A program made the position numbers and the translations under genes. Shown one piece after another: positions 1 through 10,561 of a DNA stretch of 64,000 nt (its first letter is position 1; every line of letters starts with the position of its first letter). Source of the DNA: Nageia nagi (lineage: Eukaryota; Pinophyta). The notes beneath the pieces were generated by a model. The model was not told where the DNA came from. It saw nothing but the letters and a program-made list of their open reading frames with translations, and ran no database searches. The stretch lies in NCBI GenBank assembly GCA_050084985.1, contig JBITNC010000001.1, forward strand, positions 9,052,001 to 9,116,000, in the 5' to 3' direction.

Positions 1-128
1 TCATGGACAATTGCCTCTCTATCTTGAGGAAAATCTACTATTAGATCTACGATTGCTTAGCCTTTGAAAAATTTTTGTTTTACCACATTTTATTGAATTC
101 CTATAACAACATCATCCACTTTGCAAGC

Positions 129-446
129 CTACTTGATAAAATGTTGCTTAGACACAAGATATTTCAATGGGTTAGCATGAATAACAACAAATTTATTGCA
201 ATATAATAAATAATGCCTCAATTTTTTAGTAGTGAAGACAATAGCACAATAATTTTTTTCCATAGGAGTGTATAAAGTCTCATAATCAATCAAAGTTTTG
301 CTAAGATAATAGATGGCTCTTTTTCTATTTTTATATCTTTTTGACAAAGCATTGTTCCTAATGCATACAATGTGGCTGAGATGTATAACTAAGCAGGTTT
401 TGAAAAATCCATGGGGACTAGGATGGGAGAATGAAGTAAATATCAT
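129..446 (-). pseudogene. Gypsy RNase H domain remnant (element A)
   Basis: The reading shows RAIYYLSKTLIDYETLYTP, then a MEKNYCAIVF..KKLRHYLL block, then HANPLKYLVSK. These are the conserved core of the Gypsy RNase H that follows RT, the YYLSKTL...YTPMEK...A.VF..KLRHY signature. RNase H degrades the RNA strand during reverse transcription in the cytoplasmic particle. The domain sits downstream of the RT fragment on the minus strand as expected. The first part of this open frame (roughly the first 35 residues) does not match the family and probably reflects a frameshift. The element then continues out of the window. Confidence 0.8.
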
Positions 447-541
447 TTAATATCCTCAAATGCTTTTTGATAATTATCACCTCTTACAAATTTAACATCC
501 TTTTTGAGCAAATGAATGAATGGCCTACATTTATCTCCAAG

Positions 542-1250
542 TTAGGAAATGAACCTTTTACCTAAATTTATTCTACCTTGGAGGCTCCTTAGTTGTTTCA
601 AGTTTTTGGGTAGAGGCATACTAACATTGGCTTTGAATTTTTTAGGATATACTTCTATTCCTCTATTAGAAATCATGAATCCTAATAATTTACCATAAGT
701 AACTCCAAACGCACCCTTTTGAGGTTTAAGTCTTAGTTTGTACCTTTGCAAAATGGTGAATACCTCTTCAAGCACTTGTAGATGATCTTGTCCTTACTTG
801 GATTTGACTAGAATATCATCAACGTATACCTCCATGGTTTTGTTAATGTGCTTATGAAACATGGTGACCATTGTTCTTTGATATGTAGAACCTATATTTT
901 TAAGTACAAAAGGCATAACTATCGAACAAAAATTACCCCAAGGGGTAGTAAAAGCTAGTTTATGTTAATCATCATAGTTAATCAAAATTTGGTTATAGCC
1001 AAAAAATCCATCCATAAATGATAATGTATCATGACCAACTATACTATCAACAATCATATCAATATTTGGTAATGGAAAATCATACAAGCATTATTAATAT
1101 CATAAAAATTTGTACATACCCATATTTCACAAGTTGGTTTAGAAATAGGAACAACATCAGCCATCCAATCAGAATAGTAAATAGCTCTTATGAAACCAAC
1201 ATTCAAATATTTCTCTCTTTTTTTACTAATAAGGCCTTGGAAGGATGCAT
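542..1250 (-). pseudogene. Gypsy reverse transcriptase remnant (element A)
   Basis: The RT catalytic YVDD codons are at 815-826 on the minus strand, within MEVYVDDILVKSK, and are followed by an in-frame TAG where CAG is expected. Downstream (542-775) is LEEVFTILQRYKLRLKPQKG, then GVTYGKLLGFMISNRGIEVYPKK, the usual thumb/connection region. Upstream at 840-1250 the match is weak and broken. RT copies the element RNA into DNA. The catalytic aspartates survive, but stops and frameshifts make it non-functional. The family assignment rests on these motifs and on similarity to the RT of element C. Confidence 0.8.
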
Positions 1251-2080
1251 CTTTCTAGGTTTTTGTTTGATTGGGTTGACATCCTCTTTCAATGGTATAT
1301 TGTGCATAATAAATGAGGGATCTAATCTTGACATATCATCATAAGACCAAGAAAAATTATTAGAATGCTCAATAAACTTGTTTTTGTACCTTTCTTGTTA
1401 TGGAAGAGATAAAGCTGCTCCAATTTGTAATAATCTCTCATCATCTAAAATGTTAATATTTATGTGTATCAACTCCTCTTATGGAAATGTAAGATCTTTT
1501 TGCAAAAAGGATGGTAATTCTTCTATGCTTGGCACTTGATTCGTAGTTGCATCTAATGGTTGAACCTATAATACTTCATGAAAATTGATCTCTTTACCAA
1601 AATAAACATATTCATTAAGTATATAATTTGGTTGATGTTTCTCATTAGATTTTGGGTAATTCTGAATGTGCCCCCAAGTATTCAAGAAGATCATCATCTT
1701 TCTGAAACAATCAAACTCAAGAGGTATAGAATCATCTATCCATGTATCTACATCAATATCATCTAATAATTCTATTAAATTGTATTCTTTGACAAACTTA
1801 ATAGGACCCCATTTCTATTTTATTTTTCCATCATTACCCAAACTTGTTTTGGTCATTTGAGTCTTAGAGGTATTAGGGAAAGTAAGCATTCCTTGTTCAG
1901 ATTTTCCTAAACCACCCTCCTTTGTATTTGCAATTTTGAAACATGTACTTGTGAACAAATGAAGAGGGAAAGATCTTCCCTAGTTTAGAATATGATGGTA
2001 TGTATGTTGAAGATGTCTAATTTGTCTTTTCCAATAAGGCAGAACAAGATTGGTCACTATCACCCTCATTTTCACATCGT

Positions 2081-2150
2081 TGGCATCCTTTTGGTAGGAT
2101 AGTACACCATTGGCATCCTTTTGGTAGGATAGTACACCATTGACATCCTT
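2081..2150. repeat. 30-bp tandem repeat in element A
   Basis: The unit starts TGGCATCCTTTTGGTAGGAT and is present as two full copies at 2081 and 2111, plus a partial third starting TGACATCCTT at 2141. The period is exactly 30 bp, so it would add 10 codons per copy in the element A reading frame, between protease and RT. It looks like a replication-slippage duplication. Confidence 0.85.
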
Positions 2151-2960
2151 TAACAGCTAATATCCTGGGTCATCCCAAGTCTTTGACAAACATAAATGGA
2201 TTTGTATCCTCGATTTTGTAGGTTCCCATGCTTGTCTCCATGATTTGTACCTATTTTTTGTTATTGACCTCCGATGTGTGGCATTCCAAGGGTTCCATCT
2301 CATATCATGGTGGTAGCATGGTAAATTCTTCCAAATCAACAACATTGCATAGTGCATATGGCTTAGGATCTCCCATGATTGTATGTACTTTACCTTGGAA
2401 TTCAAACTTCAATCTGCCATGTAGTGTTGAAGGGAATACATCCATGTCATAAATCCAAAGTCTCCCCAAGAGCATGTTATATGATAATTTGGACTCTATA
2501 ACTTGAAATTTTGCTGCTATAGTTCTAACACCTATAGTAATCATAAGTGTAGCTATTCCCATAAGTTTCTTTGATGAGCTATCATAAGCTATAATCCTGA
2601 AGGTAGCTTCTTCTAAGGGAAGAATATCAACACCTTTCTCTTGTAATTACATCAAAAAATGATTAGAGCATACATTTATGGTAGACCCATTATCTACCAT
2701 TATTTGTTGAAATTCCCATCCATCAACCATAGGTGTGATATATAAAGCTGAACGTTCATCTAACAATTTGATTAAGCTTTTCAGATTTGTAAAAAGAAAT
2801 AGCATCACATTTCTTAATGGTTCTAATTTTTTTAGAAAACATAGCAACTGAAATATTAGTAGGGACAGTTTCATTTTTGAATAAAGCATATAATATATCC
2901 CTATGAAATTGAGATGTAGAAATGAAATCATATAAACTAGTTTTAGCAGGTATATTTTTC
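2150..2960 (-). pseudogene. Gypsy aspartic protease (retropepsin) remnant (element A)
   Basis: The N-terminal part contains ITPMVDGWEF, then IMVDNGSTINVCSNHFLM (2647-2760); the catalytic triad region reads DNGST, not the usual D(T/S)G. The C-terminal part (2157-2562) reads GIATLMITIGVRTIAAKFQV, then YNMLLGRLWIYDMDVFPSTL and GKVHTIMGDPKPYALCN. The same blocks occur in element C (13470-13850). The protease would process the Gag-Pol polyprotein. The two halves lie in different frames, so at least one frameshift is present. A 30-bp direct repeat lies just downstream (2081-2150). Confidence 0.75.
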
Positions 2961-2962
2961 AA

Positions 2963-3765
2963 TTAATCAATCATGCCATAAACTTTAGGATCATGAGGGA
3001 TACTTACTTGTTCAATTGTGATCAGATTTGGAACTTGGCATGGTTGTCCTCTTCTTAAGTTGGCACAAACCTCCTTGTTAACTAAAATGATGTTAATTGT
3101 AGGTCCTTGGTTATCAATACTTTCATCAATTGTATACCTTCCTTTCTCCACAAGCTCCAATATTGCAACTTCTAATGTCTTGCAAAAGTTTGTAGCATGC
3201 CCTTTTCATTAATGGTAAGTACAATAGACATCAAAGCATCCCATAGGAGTATTATCATCTTGAGAAGAACACTTAATGGGATGTAAAAGTCCTCTTTTCA
3301 TTAGATCCCTCAAAATAATGCATGGTTGTATTGGAAATGTATATGAATTTTCTTTTATGGTTTGAGATCTTTGCATCTTTGAAGGGGAACTAGGTCCATC
3401 CACCATATGTACTAGCTTTTTCTCTTTCTTTGCATTGGTTTTTCTAGTGTCTCTCACAAAGGGGTTAGGTGCATACTTAAGCTCACCTAAAGCTAACAAT
3501 GCCTTCTTTTTTTGCAATAATTATTGGGCTAATACTCCAAAACTAATATCTTTAGCACTAGGAGCATGCAAATTAAGAAAAGTTACAATATATTCGTGAA
3601 AAATAGCATAAATTTCATGTTCATCTAATTCACTTTGACTATATCTAAAATATTGCAATAATGCATAACAAAAAGATACTTGTGCTTAATTATATCACAT
3701 GTTCATTCCATTAAGATAAACATACATGAAATACAAGCATATATTCATTCAATTGCATGTCGTTG
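2963..3765 (-). pseudogene. Gypsy gag remnant with zinc-knuckle-like motif (element A)
   Basis: Minus-strand gag region. The 3209-3517 segment contains LMKRGLLHPIKCSSQDDN, followed by MGCFDVYCTYH, the start of a CX2H...GH-type knuckle that also occurs in element C as YCTYHQRRGHLT. Before it lie KKALLALGELKYAPNPF and a lysine-rich stretch; further upstream (3530-3700) a frame reads SQSELDEHEIYAIFHEY. Gag builds the cytoplasmic particle and binds the element RNA. The 2963-3160 segment (RRGQPCQVPNLITIEQVSI) links gag to protease and matches element C. All frames are interrupted. Confidence 0.65.
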
Positions 3766-3770
3766 GCATC

Positions 3771-3787
3771 CTATACTTGACACGCCA
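3771..3787 (-). other. Putative primer-binding site (element A)
   Basis: On the minus strand the bases right after the LTR read TGGCGTGTCAAGTATAGG, starting TGG as a tRNA-complementary primer site should. Element C has a similar stretch, TGGTAATGTCGATGAT, at the same place. The priming tRNA is not identified. Confidence 0.45.
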
Positions 3788-3788
3788 C

Positions 3789-4217
3789 TGACGGCTTAAG
3801 ATAAGCAATATAACAGATGCAATAAAGAATGTAACAATGAGTGAATAAAAGAGTTATTAGATAGCAAGCATAAGATATAACTCACAAATAATATTTATGC
3901 ATAACATAGTGATGTAACATGTGATAGAGTCTCTCTAGAGTCCTCCTCATATTCATTTTCCCATGACCTCTCTTTTAGAGATGATCCCCTTAGATCCTAT
4001 GGATATGTTTTAGGTCATATTTTATGCATATATATATGATACAAGTTTACATGACATTGACCTTTTTAACCCCTTGTACATGCCATAAGAGTCCACTAGA
4101 CATATTACATAGCTTTGACATGACTTAGGGTATTATTTAACCCCTTTTACATAATACATCATTGAAGCTCTAAAATGAATTATTTAATAAATAATAATTT
4201 ATTTTTAGGCATCTATA
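3789..4217 (-). repeat. 5' LTR of element A
   Basis: The boundary at 3789 (TGACGG on plus, CA-ending on minus) sits one base from the putative primer site. The outer end reads TATAGATGCCTAAAAATAAA on the minus strand and aligns with the start of element C's LTR, TGTAGAAGCCTAAAAATGAA at 11306. Both continue with a run of TTATTTATTAAATAAT. The end at 4217 is therefore set by homology and is approximate to a few bases. There is no second LTR in the window for divergence. Confidence 0.6.
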
Positions 4218-4350
4218 GAACTAGTATATGCATTATTAGCAATGTTTAGTTATCCATGTGTGATGAACTAGTATGTGTAACATTGTTTAGTTATCCATAT
4301 ATGATGAACTAGAATATGCAATATTGTTTAATTATCCACGTGTGAGGAAA
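4218..4350. repeat. ~43-bp tandem repeat, three copies
   Basis: Copies start at 4218, 4265 and 4306, each with GAACTAG(T/A)AT, then TTGTTTA(G/A)TTATCCA and a (T/C)(A/G)TGTGA-like end. The spacing is 47 and 41 bp. Element E has a single, weaker counterpart near 24460-24520 (TTGGTTATCCATATGTGTG), so the expansion seems specific to the copia-1 copy. Confidence 0.75.
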
Positions 4351-4803
4351 TAATATATGCATGTTATCATATGTTCTATGTTTTATGGTAATCAACATAT
4401 AATTTTTTATATAACAAGTGATTATAATTTTTCTTGGCATCTTTGTGATGACTTATAGTGTACCATTTGATCAATTTATGGATGGTATTACTTGATTGAT
4501 TTATTTTATTGATATGAATGTATATATGATGCATCTAACTGATCTTATATATGACCTACTTGTAGTTTTTAGGTTCTTTTTAGAGATTATTGGTTACTTA
4601 CTTCGAGTATGCAAGCTCAAAGAGGCTCATCATGTTAACTTATTATTGAATGACTACTTGTACATTGAAACCATTTATAGTTGATATTTATTGTATTGTA
4701 AACCATTTCTTAAAATGGTTAAGTATTTGATCCTTGTATAGGATTTATTACTTCTCAAGATGTAAAGTTCTCATATCTAACTATAATTTTTTGTGGAGAA
4801 CTT
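4218..4803 (+). mobile_element. copia-1: 3' untranslated part, left half of a split Ty1/Copia remnant
   Basis: The sequence from about 4440 matches the 3' untranslated region of element E at 24560-24900, with shared stretches such as GATCAATTTATGGATGGTAT and ATTGTATTGTAAACCATTT. It carries no coding domain. It stops at 4803, where element B begins, and resumes at 10562 after B. The upstream part of copia-1 is missing, with element A abutting at 4217. The left end contains a 41-47 bp tandem repeat (4218-4350). Confidence 0.75.
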
Positions 4804-5196
4804 TGTAATGTCCCCAAATTTGTAAAACGTCCACTTTCTCTCTTCTTGGAGTGTGACGTTCATGGCAAAGGAGGAGAAACCAAAAATAAATTAATTTAGG
4901 AGTATTTTATTAATATTTTGCATTTATTTCTGTAACCAAGGCTAAAGAGACCCTTGAGGTACTCACCCTTAGATTTTATTTAATTAATCTGGCTCAATTA
5001 TTTGTAATTAATGCAATATTAGTCTCTCATAATGGGACGTTACATTTATGAGCCATTGATCTTGTAATTTGGCATTTCTAGGCAACCATTTTGGGATGTT
5101 GGGCTTCCTGGGTCCCTAGATGATTTAATTTGTCATCTCAAGACACCAGAAGAGGGACGTTGCACTTTGGGTGATTCCAAGGTATGAGAGATATTA

Positions 5197-5206
5197 TTAT
5201 AAAAGG
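5197..5206 (+). promoter_or_regulatory. TATA-like box in element B 5' LTR
   Basis: TTATAAAAGG lies about 390 bp into the LTR and is conserved in the 3' LTR at 9817-9826. Retroelement transcription by RNA polymerase II would start a little downstream; the start site itself is not visible. Confidence 0.6.
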
Positions 5207-5317
5207 AGATGGGATGCATCATTTGGGGAGGCTAGAAGATCATTAGAGTTTATCTCTTTCCAGGGGTTAGCAGCTAGTGGAGTTGTAGCTTTCTAGCTAA
5301 CTTAGTGGGAGAGCTCG

Positions 5318-5500
5318 AGCCAGTGTGGAGGAGTTCTTACCTAAGCTAGGACAGTAGCTCAAGCCAGTGAGGTGGAGTTGCTAGAGTAGCTCAAGCCAGT
5401 GAGGTGGAGTTACTATAATAGTTCATGCCAGTGTGGTGGAACTATTCCATCCCTAATTCAGATCCAGCCAGTGGGGTAGATCCAGATCTAGCCAGTGCGG
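5318..5500. repeat. CCAGTG-unit array in element B LTR
   Basis: CCAGTG recurs at 5320, 5364, 5396, 5428, 5467 and 5492, mostly as AGCCAGTG(A/T)GGTGGAGTT units about 32 bp apart. The 3' LTR keeps the array (about 9935-10115). It lies just downstream of the TATA-like box, so it would be in the transcribed leader. Confidence 0.75.
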
Positions 5501-5905
5501 CCATATTCTAGATCCAGATCTAACCTACCAAATCAATGTGAGGAGGCACATCCTAGATCTAGACCAATACAATCAATGTGAGGAGGCTCATCCAGCATTG
5601 GGAGAAGAGATTGAAGAACTTGTAGGGCCAGATCATCCAAATCTACTTTGTGAGGGCAAACATCCCCCTCCTTGAGCATTTGGGTATTTTTCTGAGTATT
5701 GTACTTGTCCATTTGGGACATCCCAGCTCTTGAAGAATAAAATTCATTTCTAGCTCTATTTCTTATTCAATTTGCAGATCTGATTTGAATTGAGCTAGAT
5801 AGAAAAATATATAAATATATATAAATTCCTAAGTAGTGATATTTCAATTTTGGAATATTACACTTTAACAAAAATTGCATTTTGTGAGTTTTGGGGATAT
5901 TACAG

Positions 5906-5917
5906 TGGTATCAGAGC
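5906..5917 (+). other. Primer-binding site (initiator tRNA-Met type), element B
   Basis: TGGTATCAGAGC follows the 5' LTR after one base. This is the usual plant retrotransposon primer site complementary to the 3' end of initiator methionine tRNA. Confidence 0.9.
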
Positions 5918-5934
5918 TAGGTTTCCTACCAGCT

Positions 5935-6480
5935 TGGAAAAAATGAAAAGGGGAGATTACACCAATTATAGAAGGATGATGATCAAATTATGTTGGTTTT
6001 GTCAAAGTGAATGGATCTCTAGACACACCTGTAAAGGGTAAAGACATCATCATTACATGAGGTATTTAAGGAAAAATCTTCAGATCCACCTCCTACCCCT
6101 GCTTCAGTACATGGTACATCACATCCCTCTACGTTTTATTTAAAAGTAAAATTTAGAAATATTCCAGTAAAAATCATGATTGATGGGAAGGCCATGCATA
6201 ACTTCATTAGCTCAAAATTTGTCTAGCAACAACAAATAGCATGTAACAATGATAAGGATTTTTGTGTCTCTAACTCCAAATATGAAGTCACCAACTATTC
6301 TTAAGGGTAAGCAATTTTGGTTTTCAAATAGGAGAATATTTGGTCTATCCCTTGCAGGACGTCACTATGGTATTAGGAGCCCCATGGATCAAATCACTTG
6401 GAGAATTCCAGACCAACTATTGTACTCATGAGATTAGATTCAAGTATCAAGGAAAGGATATCATGCTTTGAGATAGTAAG
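5935..6480 (+). pseudogene. Element B zinc knuckle and retropepsin remnant
   Basis: Only ~70 bp separate the primer site from a zinc-knuckle-like CWFCQSEWISRHTCKG (5987-6040), so the gag capsid part is missing. The protease follows with VKFRNIPVKIMIDGKAMHNF, where the expected catalytic DTG/DSG reads DGK and is therefore dead. A second block near 6350-6480 (GAPW-like GAPMD in frame shifts) is the C-terminal part. The reading frame is broken repeatedly by TAG, TAA and frameshifts. The role in an intact element would be RNA binding (knuckle) and polyprotein processing. Confidence 0.7.
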
Positions 6481-6559
6481 AGGAAAGCATCACCAAGTGC
6501 CACTTTCAAGAGAATGGAAGTTATACAAATATCCTCACAAGAGATCAAAAAAGAGCTAG

Positions 6560-7421
6560 AAAAAGAAGACATCCTCTGGAGCACTACATTCACCATCTCA
6601 ACATAGCAGAAGTTAGATCAGGCCCATCCAAATATACAATGAATATTGAAGAAACATAGCAAAGTTTTTCGAAGAACTCCCTAAAGAACCTCCGCCTAGC
6701 AAAGGATTTGAGCATCACATCGAGTTAGAATAGGGACCAAACTAGTAATTGTGACACCATACAAGCATCCACATGCTTCAAAAATGAGATCAAGAAGACC
6801 ATTAAGGAACTTCGAGACATGGGATATATTCATCCCAGCACTAGCCCCTTTGCATCTCCAGTAGTGTTGGTCAAGAAGGATGGAACCATGAGGATGTGCA
6901 TAGATTATTGGTTGCTCAACAAGAAGACTATCAAAAATAGGTATCCCATCCCTAGAGTAGATGAATTAATTGATGAATTACATGGTGCTCAATATTTTTC
7001 CAAAATAGATCTTAGATCAGGATATCATCAAATAAAAATGAAAGATGAAGATGTACATAAAATAGCCTTCCATTATCACTATGGACATTTTGAATTTCTA
7101 GTAATGCCATTTGGATTAAATAATGCTCCAGCTACTTTCTAGTCTGCCATGAATTAGATCTTTAGGAAACAATTGAGAAAATTTGTGTTAGTCTTCTTTG
7201 ATGATATCTTGGTATACAACAAAACATGGGAAGAGAATCTCCAACACTTAGATGTGGTGTTAAGTGTCTTAAAGGGGCACCAATTCTTTGCCAAACAATC
7301 TAAGTGTGAGTTTGACCTAACTCAAGTAATGTATCTAGGGCACGTAATAGCAAGGAAGGAGTATAGGTTGACCAACAAAAGATTGCCTCAATTCAGGAAT
7401 GGCCCACCCCCAGCAATTTAA
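6560..7421 (+). pseudogene. Element B reverse transcriptase
   Basis: The well-preserved core covers 6819-7421: [20 protein letters not shown], then [41 protein letters not shown], and the catalytic FFDD within [20 protein letters not shown]. Three in-frame TAG stops interrupt it around 7140-7160, where CAG or a sense codon is expected, as in FxSAMNxIF. The upstream approach (6560-6818) keeps fragments such as the HHIELE.G-like linker. The catalytic aspartates are intact but the frame is not. Confidence 0.9.
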
Positions 7422-7449
7422 CACACTTAAGGGGATTTTTGGGGTTGTG

Positions 7450-7960
7450 TAATTATTACAAGTGATTCATCAAAGGATTCTCAAGCTGGCTTTTCCACTT
7501 ATAGATCTGACTAAGAAAGATTCTTTCATTTGGAGCAATGAGGCTCAAAAGGCCTTTGAAAAGTTAAAAGAGGTAATGACCACTTGTCCCATGTTGGCTA
7601 TGCCTGATTTCTCTACACAATTTATTGTAGAATTGACACCTCTGGAATAGGTATTGGGGCTATTTTATCATAAAAAGGAAGACCTATTATTTTTTGAAAG
7701 TAGAAAGCTCACTAAACAGGAACAAACTTTCAGCATCTATGACAAGGAAATGCTAGCCATCATGCATGCGTTAGCCAAATTTAAGCAATACCTAGTATGC
7801 GGAAAATTTGTAGTCAAAACTGACCACAACAGTTTGAAGCATTTCTTGGGGTAGCAAGATTTAAATGAAAGGCAGTAAAAATGGGTCACCAAACTACAAG
7901 CATACGATTTTGATATAGAATATGTCAAGGGAAGAAGAATGTGGTAGCTGATGCATTATC
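7450..7960 (+). pseudogene. Element B RNase H
   Basis: Starts after RT with KDSFIWSNEAQKAFEKLKEV, then FIVELTPLE, LLFFESRKLTKQEQTFSIYD, KEMLAIMHALAKFKQYL and VKTDHNSLKHFLG. A TAG replaces a residue at 7648-7650 and another at 7852-7854. The conserved order (W....AF..LK, D.S.G, YD.E.LA, TDH..L) is that of the Gypsy RNase H. Confidence 0.88.
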
Positions 7961-8179
7961 AAGGCACCCCTCCTTCTATTGACTTTCTGCTATTATTTCC
8001 AATTGGAAGGCCTCCATTATGGTAGAATACACCAAGAATGAATTTGCTTCATAGATAATTGATGGACATCTACAGAAAGAGGGATACACACTGCAGGAAG
8101 GATTGATCTTGTACAAGGGATGAATTTTTCTGGTGCCTGAATCTAAATTCAAGAAAAAACTTCTTTTAGCCACTCATGA

Positions 8180-9080
8180 TGTCCCATTGGCAGGGCATCT
8201 GGGATACTACAAGACCTACAGACTCTTGAGAGAAAGGTTTGCTTGGAAGAGCCTCAAGGAGGACATATTGTAGCACGTGAGGGAATGCACCATGTGTCAG
8301 CAAAATAAGGAAGAAAAATCATTACCTGCTAGACTTCTACAACCTCTACCCATTCTAGAACAAAAATGGGAAAGTATCTCGATGGATTTTATCACTAGTC
8401 TACCCAAGGTTCAAGGTAAAGATTATATTCTGGTAATAGTGGATAGGTTTACCAAATATGCTCACTTTTTTGTTGTTTACACCACCATTACTACAATTCA
8501 AGTAGCTGAACTTTTTTTTAGGGAAATATTCAAAAATCATGGGTTGCCCAAAAATATAGTCAGTGACAAGGATAGCAGATTTATGAGCACGTTCTGGCAA
8601 GAACTTTTCAGATTAACTAGGATGAATTTGACCCCTAGCACCAGTTACCATCCCCAAGAAAATGGGCAAACAGAGGTAGTAAACAAATGGTTAGAATACT
8701 ACCTTAGAAATTATTTGATAGGATAGCAAAACTCATGGCTAAAATGGTTACACTTGGGAGAATATTGCTATAACACCACCTACCACTTATCCATCAAGAT
8801 GACTCCCTTTCATGCTCTTTATGGGTATGAAGCTACTCATTTTGTTGATTTATTCTTTAATGATTACAGGGTCCCCAAAGCTAATGAATTTTTGCAGGAA
8901 TAGAAAGATATCTTGAAATCCCTCAAAGAAAACATATAGGTGGCTTAACAACAACAAAAGAAGTATGCATATTAGCAAAGAGAGGAGCGCTCCTTTAAAG
9001 TGGATGATATGGTGTATTTGCGGTTACAACCATACCGATAAACAACCTTGAAGAAGAGTGGTGCGGAAAAACTTCAACCC
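8180..9080 (+). pseudogene. Element B integrase
   Basis: The HHCC zinc-binding part appears around 8180-8310 (HDVPLAGHLG, then CTMCQQNKEEKSLP). The catalytic core in 8277-8726 shows ISMDFITSLPKVQGKDYILV, IVDRFTKYAHFF, IVSDKDSRFMSTFWQELF and YHPQENGQTEVVNKWLEYYL, giving the D, D, E catalytic positions. The frame continues past a TAG at 8724 with a WLHLGEYCYNTTYHLSIKMT block. Integrase would insert the DNA copy into the nuclear genome. Confidence 0.9.
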
Positions 9081-9424
9081 AAGTTTTACGGTCCATACAA
9101 GATCATTAAGAAAGTAGGACAGGTGGCCTACAAACTAGATCTTCCTCCTAACAGCAAAATTCACAACACCTTCCATGTCTCTTGCCTCAAAAGGGCACTA
9201 GGGCATCACATCACACCTTCCTTGGAACTCCCACCCTTGGACGAAGATGGAAAATTACTTTTGATTCTTGAAAAAGTGCTTGAAATAAGAGAGAAAAAGC
9301 TAAGAAATTGTAGCATAGTAGAATATTTGATCAAATGGAAGGGTCTGCCACATGGGAAGGAAAAGGAATTCTGGAACATCCCACTTGGAGTTGCTTGGGG
9401 ACAAACAATTCGGGAAGGGAGACT
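9045..9424 (+). pseudogene. Element B integrase C-terminus with chromodomain
   Basis: The 9048-9446 frame reads KLQPKFYGPYKIIKKVGQVA, then YKLDLPPNSKIHNTFHVSCL, the integrase tail, followed by EKVLEIREKKLRNCSIVEYL and IKWKGLPHGKEKEFW. The last blocks are the chromodomain that defines chromoviruses and in the family helps direct insertion to marked chromatin. The reading drifts after W, and the purine tract and 3' LTR follow directly at 9412-9425. Confidence 0.88.
9412..9424 (+). other. Polypurine tract of element B
   Basis: GGGAAGGGAGACT lies immediately before the TGTAATG start of the 3' LTR, the position of the plus-strand primer. Confidence 0.75.
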
Positions 9425-10561
9425 TGTAATGTCCCCAAATTTGTAAAACATCCACTTTCTCTCCTGTTGGAGTGTGACATTCATGGCAAAGGAGGAGAAA
9501 CCAAAAATAAATTAATTTAGGAGTATTTTATTAATATTTTGCATTTATTTCTACAACCAAGGCTAAAGAGACCCTTGAGGAACTCACCCTTAGATTTTAT
9601 TTAATTAATCTGGCTCAATTATTTGTAATTAATGCAATATTAGTCTCTCATAATGGGACGATGCATTTATGAGCCATTGATCTTGTAATTTGGCATTTCT
9701 AGGCAACCATTGTGGGATGTTGGGCTCCTAGGTCCCTAGATGATTTAATTTGTCATCCCAAGACACCAAAAGAGGGACGTTGCACTTTGGGTGATTCCAA
9801 GGTATGAGAGATCTTGTTATAAAAGGAGATGGGATGCATATTTAGGGAGGCTAGAAGATCATAAAGTTTATCTCTTTTTAGGGGTTAGCAGCTAGTGGAG
9901 TTGCAGCTTTCCAGCTAGCTTAGTGGGAGAGCTTAAGCTAGTGTGGAGGATTCTTACTTAAGCTAGGACAATAGCTCAAGCCAGTGAGGTGGAGTTGCTA
10001 GAGTAGCTCGAGCCAGTGAGGTGGAGTTATTGGAATAGTTTGAGCCAGTGTGATGGAACTATTCCATCCCTGATCCAGATCCAACCAGTGGGGTAGATCT
10101 AGATCCAACCAGTGCAACCATATTCTAGATCCAGATCTAACCTAACAAATCAGTGTGAGGAGGCACGTCCTAGATCCAAACCAACTGAATCAATGTGAGG
10201 AGGCACGTCTAGATCCAAACCAATTGAATCAATGTGAGAGGCTTGTCCAGCATTAGGGAGAAGAGATGAAGAACTTGCAGGGCCAAATCATCCAAATCTA
10301 CTTTATGAGGGCAAACATCCCCCTTCTTGAGCATTTGGGTATTTTTCCATGAGTATTGTACTTGTCCATTTGGGACATCCCAGCTCTTGAAGAATAAAAT
10401 TCATTTCTAGCTCTATTTCTTATTCAATTTGCAGATCCGATTTGAATTGAGCTAGATAGAAAAATATAAAAATATATATAAATTCCTAAGTAGTGATATT
10501 TCAATTTTGGAATATTACACTTTAACAAAAATCGCATTTTGTGAGTTTTGGGGATATTACA
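9425..10561 (+). repeat. 3' LTR of element B
   Basis: Begins TGTAATGTCCCC and ends GGGATATTACA, matching the 5' LTR along its length. It has an extra copy of an ~36-bp unit containing CTAGATCCAAACCAA(C/T)TGAA around 10165-10235. The following base pairs return to copia-1. Confidence 0.93.

Larger units (their letters stand above)
1..4217 (-). mobile_element. Element A: Ty3/Gypsy LTR retrotransposon, 5' part, truncated by window edge
   Basis: Minus-strand element read from its 5' LTR (4217-3789) through a primer-binding site and gag, protease, RT and RNase H, leaving the window at base 1 before the integrase. Gag and protease match element C in order and in residues, for example the blocks around INVCS and DMDV.PST.HG, so A and C belong to one family. 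No frame is intact. The right flank (4218 onward) is copia-1 sequence, so A probably inserted into or next to it. The other flank is outside the window, so no target duplication can be tested. Confidence 0.85.
4804..5904 (+). repeat. 5' LTR of element B
   Basis: It begins TGTAATGTCCCCAAATTTG and ends GGGGATATTACA, giving TG...CA ends. It is 1101 bp, against 1137 bp for the 3' copy; the difference is largely one extra ~36-bp repeat unit in the 3' LTR near 10180-10235. A TATA-like box is at 5197-5206. Downstream (5318-5500) CCAGTG-containing units recur at roughly 32-44 bp spacing. The shadow frames inside it are not genes. Confidence 0.93.
4804..10561 (+). mobile_element. Element B: Ty3/Gypsy chromovirus with both LTRs, gag deleted
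   Basis: Two LTRs (4804-5904 and 9425-10561) flank a degenerate pol with zinc knuckle, protease, RT, RNase H, integrase and chromodomain. A primer site TGGTATCAGAGC follows the 5' LTR and a purine-rich tract precedes the 3' LTR. Flanking pentamers AACTT (4799-4803) and AACTC (10562-10566) are a near-perfect 5-bp target duplication inside copia-1. The LTRs differ at about nine of the first 250 bases by eye, so this is one of the younger insertions here. Most of gag is absent. Confidence 0.92.

Noticed and set aside
8400-8600. 66-codon minus frame in element B
   Set aside because: Lies opposite to the integrase core, which has clear motifs on plus.
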